Source: Bacteroidota bacterium (lineage in GTDB: Bacteria > Bacteroidota > Bacteroidia > Bacteroidales > UBA12077). From it: a stretch of 64,000 bases of DNA. Positions within the stretch are counted from its first letter, which is position 1. The number at the start of each line of letters is the position of its first letter. Where the stretch lies: positions 62,001 through 126,000 of the forward strand of contig JAHLLG010000002.1 of the NCBI GenBank assembly GCA_020444275.1, in the 5' to 3' direction. Below are positions 53,283 to 61,865 of this stretch, in pieces. The position numbers and the translations under genes are program-made. Under the pieces are notes generated by a model. It did not search any database and was not told where the DNA came from. It worked only from the letters and a program-made list of their open reading frames with translations.

Positions 53283-53804
53283 ATGAAAAAAATAGGTTTA
53301 TTTTATGGCCCTTTGGGTGGTTCAACAGAAAGAGTTGCAAAAAAAGTTGCAGCTGCTTTAGGTAACGAAAATGTCGATTTGATTCCAATTAAAGAATCAA
53401 AAGCTTCTGATGTTGAAAAATACGAAAATGTAATTTTCGGAATGTCAACTATTGGTAAAGAAACGTGGGATGCTGATAAACCAGCAAACGATTGGGATCT
53501 GTTTTTACCTGAGTTAGAAAAAATAGATTATTCGAATAAAGTAATTGCAATGTTTGGATTAGGAGATCAGGTTACTTACGATCTTCATTTTGTGGATGCA
53601 TTGGGACTTGTTGCTGAAGAAATTCTTCCAAAAGGAGCAAAAATAGTTGGAACCGTAAGTACAGATGGTTATGATTTTAGAGAATCGGAAGCACTATATG
53701 ATGGTAAGTTTATTGGTTTACCTGTAAACGAAGATTTTGAGCCAGAACTAACTGATGAGAGAGTGAATAATTGGGTTGAGACACTAAAAAAAGAACTAAA
53801 ATAA
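53283..53804 (+). CDS. Flavodoxin
   Basis: 173 residues from ATG 53283 (a TTG at 53238 lies within the promoter and is rejected). IGLFYGPLGGSTERVAKKV is the FMN-phosphate loop, FGMSTIGKETWDAD the 50s flavin loop and FGLGDQVTYDLHFVDALG the 90s loop. The common TxT in the phosphate loop reads GGST here. Flavodoxin replaces ferredoxin as low-potential carrier under iron limitation; the 2-oxoacid oxidoreductases, hydrogenase and radical SAM activases in the window are possible partners. It has its own perfect promoter. Confidence 0.92.
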   Translation: MKKIGLFYGPLGGSTERVAKKVAAALGNENVDLIPIKESKASDVEKYENVIFGMSTIGKETWDADKPANDWDLFLPELEKIDYSNKVIAMFGLGDQVTYDLHFVDALGLVAEEILPKGAKIVGTVSTDGYDFRESEALYDGKFIGLPVNEDFEPELTDERVNNWVETLKKELK

Positions 53805-53834
53805 ATCAATTATTAATCGCCCTAAAACTTATTA

Positions 53835-55166
53835 ATGATGAGCGATAAACTGATAAAAAATACACCAATTGATGACTCTGTTGTTAAAAATAAAATTGAA
53901 CAGAGCGGACTGGAAAAAGTTGGATTAGCTTCAATAAGGGAGTTGGTTCGATTAGTAAATGAAATTGAAAAAGAGACCGGCGAAAAGTATATCCGAATGG
54001 AAATGGGAGTACCAGGATTACCTCCTGCACAGGTTGGAATTCAAGGTGAAATAGAAGCATTAAAAAGTGGAGTTGCTTCAAAATATCCAATGATTGAAGG
54101 AGTTGATTGTCTCAAAAAGGAGATATCTCGTTTTGTAAAGAATTTTATCAATATCGATGTTGATGAGAAAAACTGTATTCCAACAGTTGGTTCAATGCAG
54201 GGAGGTTTCGCTTCATTCCTGGTTTCTTGCCGCAGAGACATCAAAAAGGATACAACGTTGTTTATTGATCCGGGTTTTCCGGTACAGAAAATGCAACATA
54301 ACGTATTGGGATTAAAGTATGAAACTTTTGATGTATATAACTATCGTGGAGATAAACTAAAAGCGAAACTTGAAGAGTACCTTTCAAAAGGGAATATTTC
54401 TACTATTCTTTATTCAAACCCTAATAATCCTTCATGGATTTGTTTTACTGAGAAAGAATTGCAGATTATAGGTGAGTTAGCTACCAAATACGATGTGGTT
54501 GTAATGGAAGATTTAGCCTATTTTGCTATGGATTTCCGTAAAGATTTATCTAAGCCGGGTGTTCCACCATATCAGCCGTCTGTTGTTCATTATACTGATA
54601 ATTATATCTTACTTATTTCGAGTTCTAAGTCGTTTAGTTACGCTGGTCAGCGAATTGGTATGATGGTAATTTCAGATACATTGGCAAGACGAAGATTTCC
54701 TGATTTAAAAAGGTTTTATAAAACCGATGAATTTGGATATTCAATGATTTATGGAGCCATCTATTCCTTATCTTCAGGAACAAGTCATTCTGCACAATAT
54801 GGTTTAGCTGCTATTCTTAAAGCTGTTAACGATGGTGAATATAATTTTATTGATGATGTTAAGGAGTATGGTGAAAGAGCTAAAATCATGAAAAAGATAT
54901 TTACTGATAATGGTTTTAAAATTGTTTATGATATGGACGAGAATGAACCATTAGCAGATGGATTTTATTTTACTTTCTCATATCCCGGAATGGATGGAGT
55001 AGAGTTACTCGAAAAATTACTGTACTATGGAGTAAGTGCTATAGCATTAGCAACAACAGGTAGTGAAAGGACTGAAGGAATTCGTGCATGCGTATCGCAA
55101 ACAAGCAGAGATCAGTTTGACGATTTGGAATACAGACTAAAAGCATTTAACAAACATCATAGTTAA
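53835..55166 (+). CDS. Class I/II PLP-dependent aminotransferase
   Basis: 443 residues. The PLP-binding Lys is in SSSKSFSYAGQRIGMM; LYSNPNNPSWICF holds the Asn contacting the pyridoxal ring; YLAFAMDFRK-like ED LAYFAMDF gives the Asp/Tyr pair; the substrate carboxylate Arg is near the C-terminus (EGIRACVSQ). The N-terminus is about 40 residues longer than typical AspC-like enzymes. It could make the 2-oxoacids consumed by the oxidoreductases downstream from amino acids. A strong terminator follows, so it closes the transcript begun at the flavodoxin promoter. Confidence 0.88.
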   Translation: MMSDKLIKNTPIDDSVVKNKIEQSGLEKVGLASIRELVRLVNEIEKETGEKYIRMEMGVPGLPPAQVGIQGEIEALKSGVASKYPMIEGVDCLKKEISRFVKNFINIDVDEKNCIPTVGSMQGGFASFLVSCRRDIKKDTTLFIDPGFPVQKMQHNVLGLKYETFDVYNYRGDKLKAKLEEYLSKGNISTILYSNPNNPSWICFTEKELQIIGELATKYDVVVMEDLAYFAMDFRKDLSKPGVPPYQPSVVHYTDNYILLISSSKSFSYAGQRIGMMVISDTLARRRFPDLKRFYKTDEFGYSMIYGAIYSLSSGTSHSAQYGLAAILKAVNDGEYNFIDDVKEYGERAKIMKKIFTDNGFKIVYDMDENEPLADGFYFTFSYPGMDGVELLEKLLYYGVSAIALATTGSERTEGIRACVSQTSRDQFDDLEYRLKAFNKHHS

Positions 55167-55170
55167 ATTA

Positions 55171-55202
55171 AAAAACCGGTATCATTTATTACCGGTTTTT
55201 AT
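55171..55202 (+). terminator. Intrinsic terminator after the aminotransferase
   Basis: AAAAACCGGTA and TACCGGTTTTT form an 11-bp perfect stem around an 8-base loop, with T at the 3' side. Confidence 0.92.
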
Positions 55203-55235
55203 GTAATATAGTGAATAGAGCGCATCACAGCAAAC

Positions 55236-55249
55236 CTGTTGAATAACAG
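55236..55249 (+). promoter_or_regulatory. Short palindrome upstream of the first oxidoreductase operon
   Basis: CTGTTGAATAACAG has perfect 5-bp arms around GAAT. It lies 58 bases before TATCTTTG (55294-55301), a likely minus-7 element, and 94 bases before the first gene. It could be an operator; the arm spacing does not fit Rex. Confidence 0.4.
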
Positions 55250-55342
55250 CCAGCAGAATGGAGGTTTTACCACAAAAAATGGGTAAAAAATGTTATCTTT
55301 GAGTGCATTTTAAAACTACAATAAAAACTAAAAATTAATATA

Positions 55343-55573
55343 ATGGCAAAAGTAAAAGGGTCAATAGTTGTTGACATCGAAAAATGTAAAGGCTGCGAAG
55401 TTTGCGTGCCTGCTTGTCCGACAGATGTTATCCAATTAGCTGAAGAAGTAAATGGTAAAGGTTACCATTATGCCTATATGGCAAATCCTGATGCTTGTAT
55501 CGGGTGTGCTAATTGCGCAATTGTTTGTCCGGATGGTGTTATTACTGTTTACAAGAAAAAAGTAGACAAATAG
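55343..55573 (+). CDS. vorD: 2-oxoacid:ferredoxin oxidoreductase delta subunit (2[4Fe-4S] ferredoxin)
   Basis: 76 residues with eight ligand Cys in two motifs: CKGCEVCVPACP and CIGCANCAIVCP. Small ferredoxins of this type are the delta subunits of four-part 2-oxoacid oxidoreductases and lead electrons from the thiamine enzyme to the main ferredoxin. It starts a D-B-A-C set, the order of many Kor/Vor operons; the exact substrate (branched-chain 2-oxoacids or 2-oxoglutarate) cannot be told. The alpha gene follows after 27 bases. Confidence 0.88.
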   Translation: MAKVKGSIVVDIEKCKGCEVCVPACPTDVIQLAEEVNGKGYHYAYMANPDACIGCANCAIVCPDGVITVYKKKVDK

Positions 55574-55600
55574 TATTAAATTTTTAAAGAACTATAAATA

Positions 55601-56674
55601 ATGAAAGAATTAAGATTAATGAAAGGCAACGAAGCAATAGCAGAAGCTGCTATTCGCGCAGGTGTCGATGGGTATTTTGGTTATCCAATTACTCCGCAAT
55701 CAGAAGTTCTTGAATACCTAATGCTTGAAAAACCTGAAGAGAGAACAGGTATGGTTGTTCTTCAGGCAGAAAGCGAAGTTGCTGCTATAAATATGGTTTA
55801 TGGTGGTGCTGGTGCTGGTAAAATGGTGATGACATCATCTTCAAGCCCTGGTATTTCGCTTAAGCAAGAGGGTATTACCTATATTGCAGGAGCAGAACTT
55901 CCATGTTTAATTTTAAATGTTGTTAGGGGAGGACCAGGTTTAGGTACGATCCAACCTGCTCAATCTGACTATTTTCAATCTGTAAAAGGTGGTGGTCATG
56001 GCGATTATAAATTAATCGTGTTAGCACCTGCTTCAGTACAGGAAATGTATGATTTTGTTGAGTTAAGTTTTGATTTAGCTTTTAAATACAGAAATCCTGC
56101 ACTTATTCTTTCTGATGGTGCAATTGGCCAGATGATGGAAAAAGTGGAAATCGGTGAACAAAAGAAAAGACTAACCGATGCTGAGGTAAAAGAAAGATGT
56201 CCTTGGGCTACAACAGGTAAAGATGCAAATCGTGAAAGAAACATCATTACATCGTTAGATCTTGATCCTAATAAACAAGAACTTTTTAATCATAAGCTTC
56301 AGGATAAATACAAAGAAATTGAAGAGAAAGAAGTTCGTTTCGAAGAAATTCAAACGGAAGATGCAGAATACTTATTTGTAGCATATGGTACAAGTTCACG
56401 TATTTGTCAGAAATCTGTTCAGTTAGCAAGAGCAAAAGGATTAAAAGTTGGATTGTTAAGACCAATCACCCTTTTCCCATTCCCTAGTAAGCGACTTGCT
56501 GAATTAAGTAAACAGGTAAAAGGAATTCTGTCTGTTGAAATGAGTGCAGGACAGATGATTGAGGATATCAAATTAGCTGTTAACTGTAATGTTCCTGTAG
56601 AACACTTCGGAAGAATGGGAGGCATTATTCCATCACCAGGTGAAGTTGTTGAAGCATTAGAACAAAAATTTTAA
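55601..56674 (+). CDS. vorB: 2-oxoacid:ferredoxin oxidoreductase alpha subunit (VorB/KorA type)
   Basis: 357 residues. YFGYPITPQSEVLEYL is the family signature, followed by ESEVAAINMVYGGAGAG and TSSSSPGISLKQEG for the thiamine-binding interface, and a transketolase-C-like part with VGLLRPITLFPFP. It pairs with the next gene. The length and motifs fit the 3-methyl-2-oxobutanoate/2-oxoglutarate class, not the longer pyruvate:ferredoxin class. The next gene has a strong ribosome site (AGGAGGG) right after its stop. Confidence 0.87.
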   Translation: MKELRLMKGNEAIAEAAIRAGVDGYFGYPITPQSEVLEYLMLEKPEERTGMVVLQAESEVAAINMVYGGAGAGKMVMTSSSSPGISLKQEGITYIAGAELPCLILNVVRGGPGLGTIQPAQSDYFQSVKGGGHGDYKLIVLAPASVQEMYDFVELSFDLAFKYRNPALILSDGAIGQMMEKVEIGEQKKRLTDAEVKERCPWATTGKDANRERNIITSLDLDPNKQELFNHKLQDKYKEIEEKEVRFEEIQTEDAEYLFVAYGTSSRICQKSVQLARAKGLKVGLLRPITLFPFPSKRLAELSKQVKGILSVEMSAGQMIEDIKLAVNCNVPVEHFGRMGGIIPSPGEVVEALEQKF

Positions 56675-56686
56675 AGGAGGGTAAAA

Positions 56687-57466
56687 ATGGCTGAAAATAT
56701 TACAAATAAAGATATAGTTAAAGAAGAAAACTTGGTATATAAAAAGACCGATCTTCTTACTGATAAAGCATTGAGTTACTGTCCTGGTTGTGGTCATGGT
56801 ACTGCTCACCGTTTGGTAATGGAAGTTGTTGAAGAACTTGAAGCTCAAGATAAAACTGTAGGTATCGCTCCTGTTGGTTGTTCTGTTTTAGCATACGAAT
56901 TTATGGATATAGATATGCAACAAGCAGCGCACGGTAGAGCTCCGGCATTGGCAACAGCAATTAAGCGTTTATATCCTGAGAAATATGTATTTACATATCA
57001 AGGTGATGGTGATTTAGCTGCTATTGGAACAGCTGAAACGATTCACGCATGTAACCGTGGCGAAAATATCACCATTATTTTCGTAAATAACGGAATTTAT
57101 GGTATGACAGGTGGACAAATGGCACCAACAACACTTCCAGGAATGAGATCATCAACATCTCCTTACGGACGAGAAGTGGCTTCAATGGGTAACCCATTAA
57201 AGATTACAGAATTGGTAGCTCAACTGCCAGGAACATACTATGTAACACGTCAAGCTGTTCATACTCCTGCTGCTGTTCGTAAAGCGAAAAAAGCAATTAA
57301 GAAAGCTTTCGAAAACCAAAAACTAAATAAAGGTCTATCTTTTATTGAAATTGTTTCGAATTGTAATTCAGGTTGGAAAATGACACCTAACCAAGCAAAT
57401 CAATGGATGGTTGACAATATGTTTCCATTCTATGAACTTGGCGATATTAAGGTTCCAGAAGAATAG
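56687..57466 (+). CDS. vorA: 2-oxoacid:ferredoxin oxidoreductase beta subunit (thiamine diphosphate-binding)
   Basis: 259 residues. CPGCGHGTAHRLV opens the domain and YQGDGDLAAIGTAETIHACNRGENITIIFVNN is the GDG-x(n)-NN thiamine diphosphate/Mg motif (GDGD to NNGIYGMTGG). The alpha subunit is 12 bases upstream and the gamma subunit 56 bases downstream. The enzyme decarboxylates a 2-oxoacid to acyl-CoA and CO2 while reducing ferredoxin. The N-terminal 30 residues are longer than usual. Confidence 0.88.
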   Translation: MAENITNKDIVKEENLVYKKTDLLTDKALSYCPGCGHGTAHRLVMEVVEELEAQDKTVGIAPVGCSVLAYEFMDIDMQQAAHGRAPALATAIKRLYPEKYVFTYQGDGDLAAIGTAETIHACNRGENITIIFVNNGIYGMTGGQMAPTTLPGMRSSTSPYGREVASMGNPLKITELVAQLPGTYYVTRQAVHTPAAVRKAKKAIKKAFENQKLNKGLSFIEIVSNCNSGWKMTPNQANQWMVDNMFPFYELGDIKVPEE

Positions 57467-57522
57467 ACCTGATCTCGATAAATAAGGGACAATTCTAATT
57501 TTAAAATTAAAAATTAAGAAAA

Positions 57523-58077
57523 ATGACTGAAGAAATAATTATAGCCGGATTTGGTGGACAGGGAGTGCTTTCTATGGGTAAAATAATGTGTTACTCAGGT
57601 ATTGTTCAAGGACAAGAAGTTACCTGGATGCCATCATACGGACCAGAAATGAGAGGTGGTACTGCTAATGTTACCGTTATTATTAGCGACGAAAGAATTA
57701 GCTCACCAATCATTAATGAGTTTGATACAGCAATTATTCTTAACCAACAATCAATGGATAAATTTGAAAGTATGGTTAAACCAGGTGGTACATTAATTTA
57801 CGATGGTAATGGTATTACTCGTCATCCTGAACGAAAGGATATCAATATTTATCGTGTTGATGCTGCTGCTGAGGCTGCTACTATGGAAACAACCAAAACA
57901 TTCAACATGATTGTTTTAGGTGGATTCCTGAAGATTAAGCCGATCGTGAAAATGGAAAATGTAATTGCTGGTTTGAAAAAATCACTACCTGAACGGTATC
58001 ATCATTTACTACCAGTTAATGAAAAAGCTGTTAAGAGAGGAACAGAAATTGTTCAGGAAATACAGATTTTGAACTGA
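57523..58077 (+). CDS. vorC: 2-oxoacid:ferredoxin oxidoreductase gamma subunit
   Basis: 184 residues, one gamma (PFOR C) domain: IAGFGGQGVLSMGKIM at the start, MPSYGPEMRGGTANVTVII and the QQSMDKFESMVKPGGTLIYD strand. It binds CoA or forms the subunit interface in this family. It is the last gene of the first set; a 15-bp perfect terminator follows. It is clearly diverged from the gamma subunit of the second set (58857), so the two operons are not a recent duplication. Confidence 0.88.
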   Translation: MTEEIIIAGFGGQGVLSMGKIMCYSGIVQGQEVTWMPSYGPEMRGGTANVTVIISDERISSPIINEFDTAIILNQQSMDKFESMVKPGGTLIYDGNGITRHPERKDINIYRVDAAAEAATMETTKTFNMIVLGGFLKIKPIVKMENVIAGLKKSLPERYHHLLPVNEKAVKRGTEIVQEIQILN

Positions 58078-58100
58078 TTACATCATACTATCATTGAATT

Positions 58101-58138
58101 AAACATCCAAAGTTTTAAACTTTGGATGTTTTTTTTAT
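58101..58138 (+). terminator. Intrinsic terminator of the first oxidoreductase operon
   Basis: A perfect 15-bp inverted repeat (AAACATCCAAAGTTT and its complement) with eight T after it. Confidence 0.95.
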
Positions 58139-58201
58139 GCTCTAAATTGTCAATTTGTAACTAAAAATTAGCAAATATGTTATAAAAAACATTTAATGTT
58201 G

Positions 58202-58232
58202 TTTGAATATTACAATTTGTTATTTATAATTG
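58202..58232 (+). promoter_or_regulatory. Likely promoter of the Lrp-type gene
   Basis: TTTG (58202-58205), 19 bases, TATAATTG (58225-58232, one mismatch to TAnnTTTG), 27 bases before the ATG. Confidence 0.5.
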
Positions 58233-58259
58233 CACTATTAATTACAAAATGTTACTATC

Positions 58260-58721
58260 ATGGCACAAAAAGTACAAATTGATGCAACAGATCGAAAGAT
58301 ATTATCTTTCTTAATCAAAAATGCCCGTACACCTTTTCTTGAGATTGCACGGTCATGCGGTATTTCTGGTGCTGCAATTCATCAGCGTATCCGGAAATTG
58401 GAAGATGCCGGAATAATCAGTGGGTCAAAATTTATTGTAAAACCCAAGGCCGTAGGTTTTGATATCTGTGCATTCGTAGGTGTACTTCTTGATAAAGCAC
58501 ATATTTATAAAAATGTTATTCGCGAAATTGAAAAGATTCCGGAAATTGTAGAGTGTCACTTCACAACAGGAACATGGGCATTGTTGTTGAAAATTTATTG
58601 TGTAGATAATCAGCATTTAATGAATGTTTTGGTTAATACCTTACAGAATATCCCAGGTGTGGCAAGAACAGAAACATTTATTTCGTTAGATCAGACCATT
58701 GATCGAGAGTTTAGTATTTAA
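58260..58721 (+). CDS. Lrp/AsnC-family transcription regulator
   Basis: 153 residues, normal length. The N-terminal HTH (DRKILSFLIKNARTPFLEIARSCGISGAAIHQRIRKLEDAGII) is followed by the RAM ligand-binding domain (ICAFVGVLLDKA, VECHFTTGTWALLLKIYC). Lrp-type regulators respond to amino acids. Its position between two 2-oxoacid oxidoreductase operons and directly before the second suggests control of amino acid fermentation. It is 135 bases upstream of the second set. Confidence 0.92.
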   Translation: MAQKVQIDATDRKILSFLIKNARTPFLEIARSCGISGAAIHQRIRKLEDAGIISGSKFIVKPKAVGFDICAFVGVLLDKAHIYKNVIREIEKIPEIVECHFTTGTWALLLKIYCVDNQHLMNVLVNTLQNIPGVARTETFISLDQTIDREFSI

Positions 58722-58856
58722 ATACCAAAATCAAAACGCAAAAACAGATACTAAATAACTTTTAAGTTTCATGTATAAGCATGCTTTAATTCATTGCTGA
58801 TATTATGGAATTTAAGATTTGATAATTGAAAATTATAAAATTGGAGGATAACTAAC

Positions 58857-59405
58857 ATGATTGAAGTACGTTGGCACGGACGAGGAGGACAAGGAAGTTT
58901 TACAGTTGCCCGCTTATTAGGTAAAGCAGCTGCATTATTCGAAAACAGACCTGCTTTAGCTTTTCCCTCGTTTGGACCAGAAAGAAGAGGAGCTCCAGTG
59001 TTGGGCTTCACTAAAATAGACGATAAAAAAATAACAGATCGCAGCGAGGTTGTGGCCTGTGATTATGCAGTTGTATTAGATGAAACCTTAATAAATGAGA
59101 AAATAACAAATGGAATTAAAGAAAATGGAACCATTGTTATTAATACAGCTCATCCTGAGAAATACGATTATTTAAACGGTGTTAATCAAATTTCGATTGA
59201 TGCTACTTCTATTGCACTAGAGATTTTAGGTAGACCTATCACAAATACTGCAATGTTGGGAGCATTAGTAGCAGCTTCGGGAATTGTAAGTTTAGAAGCG
59301 GCCATAAAAGGAATCGAAAATGAATTAAAACCTTCTTTGGTAGAAAAGAATGTTGAGGTGTTAAAAAGAGCTTATAATGAAGTGAAAGGAGAAAATCATG
59401 AATAG
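58857..59405 (+). CDS. porC: Pyruvate-type 2-oxoacid:ferredoxin oxidoreductase gamma subunit
   Basis: 182 residues, gamma domain: RWHGRGGQGSFTVARLLGKAA, FPSFGPERRGAPVLGFTKI and VVLDETLI. This is the archaeal-type PorC/PorG pattern. A strong ribosome site GGAGG lies 10 bases before the ATG. Its end overlaps the delta gene by 8 bases, so the two are coupled. The order C-D-A-B is that of four-subunit pyruvate:ferredoxin oxidoreductases. Confidence 0.9.
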   Translation: MIEVRWHGRGGQGSFTVARLLGKAAALFENRPALAFPSFGPERRGAPVLGFTKIDDKKITDRSEVVACDYAVVLDETLINEKITNGIKENGTIVINTAHPEKYDYLNGVNQISIDATSIALEILGRPITNTAMLGALVAASGIVSLEAAIKGIENELKPSLVEKNVEVLKRAYNEVKGENHE

Positions 59406-59697
59406 ACCTAAAGTAACCGAATTTAAAAAAGCTAAGCATATTAATGATTATCCAACAGGACCTGGTTTCCAGGGAGGACACTTAGTTGATAAGAACGCAG
59501 GTTGGAGAACATTCAGACCTGTAATTGATAAAGATGCATGTGTTAATTGTTTAATTTGCTACATGATCTGCCCTGATGGAACAATTTATAAATCAGACGA
59601 TAAGGTAGATATCGACTACGACTTTTGCAAAGGTTGTGGTGTTTGTGCCAATGGCTGTAATGTGAATGCAATTAAAATGGTAAAGGAGGAATTATAA
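59398..59697 (+). CDS. porD: Pyruvate-type oxidoreductase delta subunit (2[4Fe-4S] ferredoxin)
   Basis: 99 residues: an N-terminal arm with GPGFQGGHLVDKNAGWR and then two cluster motifs, CVNCLICYMICP and CKGCGVCANGCN. This arm plus the ferredoxin is typical of PorD. The ATG lies inside the end of the gamma gene (8-base overlap) and the stop TAA shares its last A with the alpha subunit ATG. Confidence 0.9.
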   Translation: MNRPKVTEFKKAKHINDYPTGPGFQGGHLVDKNAGWRTFRPVIDKDACVNCLICYMICPDGTIYKSDDKVDIDYDFCKGCGVCANGCNVNAIKMVKEEL

Positions 59698-60890
59698 TGA
59701 CCGAAAAGAACAGATATTTTGTTTCAGGAGACGAGGCTGTTGCTTTGGGAACACGATTAGCCAGGCCTCATGTTATTTCAGCTTACCCAATTACTCCTCA
59801 AACTATTGTAGTTGAGCGTTTATCGGAAATGGTAGAAGATGGTTCGTTAAAAGCAGAATTTATGCATGTTGAATCAGAACACTCTGCTATTTCTGCCGCA
59901 ATGGGTGTTAGTTCAGTAGGAGCAAGATCGTTTACTGCAACATCTTCTCAAGGATTATTATACATGGCTGAAGGTTTGCATTATGCCAGTGGTGGACGTT
60001 TTCCTGTCGTTATGATGAATGCCAATAGAGCAACTGCCTTACCATGGTCAATATTTGGTGATTTAAGAGACTCTCTTTCTCAATTAGATTCTGGATGGAT
60101 TCAGGTGTATGTTGAGGATGCACAAGAGGCTTTAGATATGATGATTCAAGCTTATAAAATTGCTGAACACAAGAAAGTACTTACTCCTTTTATGGTAAAT
60201 CTAGACGGATTTGTTTTGACACATACCTACGAGGAGGTTGAGGTTCCAGATCAGGAAATGGTAGATCAATTTTTACCTCCTTTTGAAACTCCAAACAAAA
60301 TGAGTATTGAAAAACCAATGAATATGGGGTTTAGTACAAGTCCGGCTGATAATATGGAGTTCAAGTTTCAGCAACATAAAGCAATGATGGATTCAATAGC
60401 TGTTATAAAAGAAGTAGACCAAGAATATGGTGATATGATTGGCCGATATTATAATGGTATGATAGATACCTACCAATGTGATGATGCAGAAGTTATTTTA
60501 ATGACTTTGGGAAGTGTAACAGGAACAGCGAGAGTTGTAGTGGATGCATTAAGAGCTAAAGGATTAAAAGTTGGTTTATTGAAGATAAGATATATGCGCC
60601 CGTTCCCTGAAAAAGAAATTCAGGAAGTTGTTAAAAATGCAAAAGTGATTGGCGTATTGGATAAAGATATCTCTTTTGGTTTTGAAGGTACCATTTATAC
60701 CAATGTAAATTCAGCATTGGTAAGAATGCAATCGCATCCACAGTCATACAATTTTGTAGCTGGAATGGGAGGAAGAGATGTTTCCAAAGCAGATATCGAA
60801 GAGATGTTTATGGACTTATTACATGCTGCAAAAGGAGAAGAAATCGAACGTGTTAAATTTATAAATATGGGGGTTGAGATCAATGGATAA
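59697..60890 (+). CDS. porA: Pyruvate-type 2-oxoacid:ferredoxin oxidoreductase alpha subunit
   Basis: 397 residues. HVISAYPITPQTIVVERL, then MHVESEHSAISAAMG and TATSSQGLLYMAEGLHYASG, are the PorA signatures, and a C-terminal transketolase-like part has VGLLKIRYMRPFPEKE. The alpha and beta subunits form the thiamine site that turns pyruvate and CoA into acetyl-CoA and CO2, reducing ferredoxin. The start codon overlaps the delta-gene stop by one base (TAATG), and the end overlaps the beta gene by 8 bases, showing tight coupling. Confidence 0.9.
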   Translation: MTEKNRYFVSGDEAVALGTRLARPHVISAYPITPQTIVVERLSEMVEDGSLKAEFMHVESEHSAISAAMGVSSVGARSFTATSSQGLLYMAEGLHYASGGRFPVVMMNANRATALPWSIFGDLRDSLSQLDSGWIQVYVEDAQEALDMMIQAYKIAEHKKVLTPFMVNLDGFVLTHTYEEVEVPDQEMVDQFLPPFETPNKMSIEKPMNMGFSTSPADNMEFKFQQHKAMMDSIAVIKEVDQEYGDMIGRYYNGMIDTYQCDDAEVILMTLGSVTGTARVVVDALRAKGLKVGLLKIRYMRPFPEKEIQEVVKNAKVIGVLDKDISFGFEGTIYTNVNSALVRMQSHPQSYNFVAGMGGRDVSKADIEEMFMDLLHAAKGEEIERVKFINMGVEING

Positions 60891-61788
60891 TACAGCAATA
60901 AAAAAGATAAACGCAAAGAATATTACCGATAAGGAATATTTTTATGGGCACAAGGCTTGCGCTGGTTGTGGTGGAAGTTTAGCTGTTCGTCAGGCACTGA
61001 AAGTTTTAGGAGATAGAAGTTATTCCGTTTTGCCGGCAGGATGTATGGCAGCCGTTGGATTCATATATCCTCAAATGGCATTTAATAGCAATGCAGTAAT
61101 TTCTATGTTTCCGGGATCGGCTTCTATGGCTTCTGGAATAACTGCCGGAAATAAAGCTTTAGGAGTAGAAGATACGCATACCGTTGTTTTTGCCGGTGAC
61201 GGTGGAACAGCAGATATTGGACTGCAAGCACTCTCCGGTGCTATTGATCGCGATGATAAACTGATATATATATGTTACGATAACGAAGCATATATGAATA
61301 CTGGTATTCAGAAGAGCGGTTTAACTCCCTTTGGAACAAAAACAACCACAACTCCTGCAGGTAAAAATCTTCCGGGATCGATAACCGAAAAGAAAAATCT
61401 TTTTGAGATTGTTGCAGCACACGATATTAAATATGCCGCAACAGCAAGCATTGGTTATATCAACGATTTCATCAATAAAGTAAACAAAGCAAAACAGGTT
61501 GACGGAACATCGTTTATTCATGTTTATGCATCTTGCCCAACAGGTTGGGGAACACCAACAGAAACCTCTGTTGAAATAGCTAAAGAGGCTGTTGATTGTG
61601 GATTGTGGTATTTAGCTGAATATGAGAACGGAGAGTTTAAATTAAACCGTAATCCAAAAGAATTCAAATCGATTCCTGAATATATTAAAAAACAGGGGAG
61701 ATTTAAACATCTAACCGACGATCAGATTAAACATATTGAAGCAGCAAGAGATAAAAAGTGGGCGAGGATCAGAAAAAATTGGGGATAG
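60883..61788 (+). CDS. porB: Pyruvate-type 2-oxoacid:ferredoxin oxidoreductase beta subunit
   Basis: 301 residues from ATG 60883, preferred to a TTG at 60874. CAGCGGSLAVRQAL carries two Cys of the beta-subunit cluster; AGDGGTADIGLQALSGAIDR then CYDNEAYMNTGIQKSG is the thiamine diphosphate/Mg motif; ASCPTGWGTPTE is typical of PorB. It binds thiamine and a [4Fe-4S] cluster. It completes the set; an inverted repeat follows and separates it from the convergent permease gene. Confidence 0.9.
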   Translation: MDNTAIKKINAKNITDKEYFYGHKACAGCGGSLAVRQALKVLGDRSYSVLPAGCMAAVGFIYPQMAFNSNAVISMFPGSASMASGITAGNKALGVEDTHTVVFAGDGGTADIGLQALSGAIDRDDKLIYICYDNEAYMNTGIQKSGLTPFGTKTTTTPAGKNLPGSITEKKNLFEIVAAHDIKYAATASIGYINDFINKVNKAKQVDGTSFIHVYASCPTGWGTPTETSVEIAKEAVDCGLWYLAEYENGEFKLNRNPKEFKSIPEYIKKQGRFKHLTDDQIKHIEAARDKKWARIRKNWG

Positions 61789-61809
61789 ATTTTTTATATA
61801 GATGAAAGA

Positions 61810-61848
61810 AATAGCTCTACAAAGGTTTCAAACCCTCGTAGAGCTATT
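61810..61848. terminator. Bidirectional hairpin between porB and the permease
   Basis: AATAGCTCTAC and GTAGAGCTATT form an 11-bp perfect stem; an inner GGTTT/AAACC pair extends it. T tracts are short on both sides, so it may act weakly in both directions. Confidence 0.65.
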
Positions 61849-61865
61849 ACTTTAAAAGGTAAAAA

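Noticed and set aside
55236-55249. Another Rex operator
   Set aside because: The GTT and AAC halves are 4 bases apart instead of 8, so the geometry is wrong.
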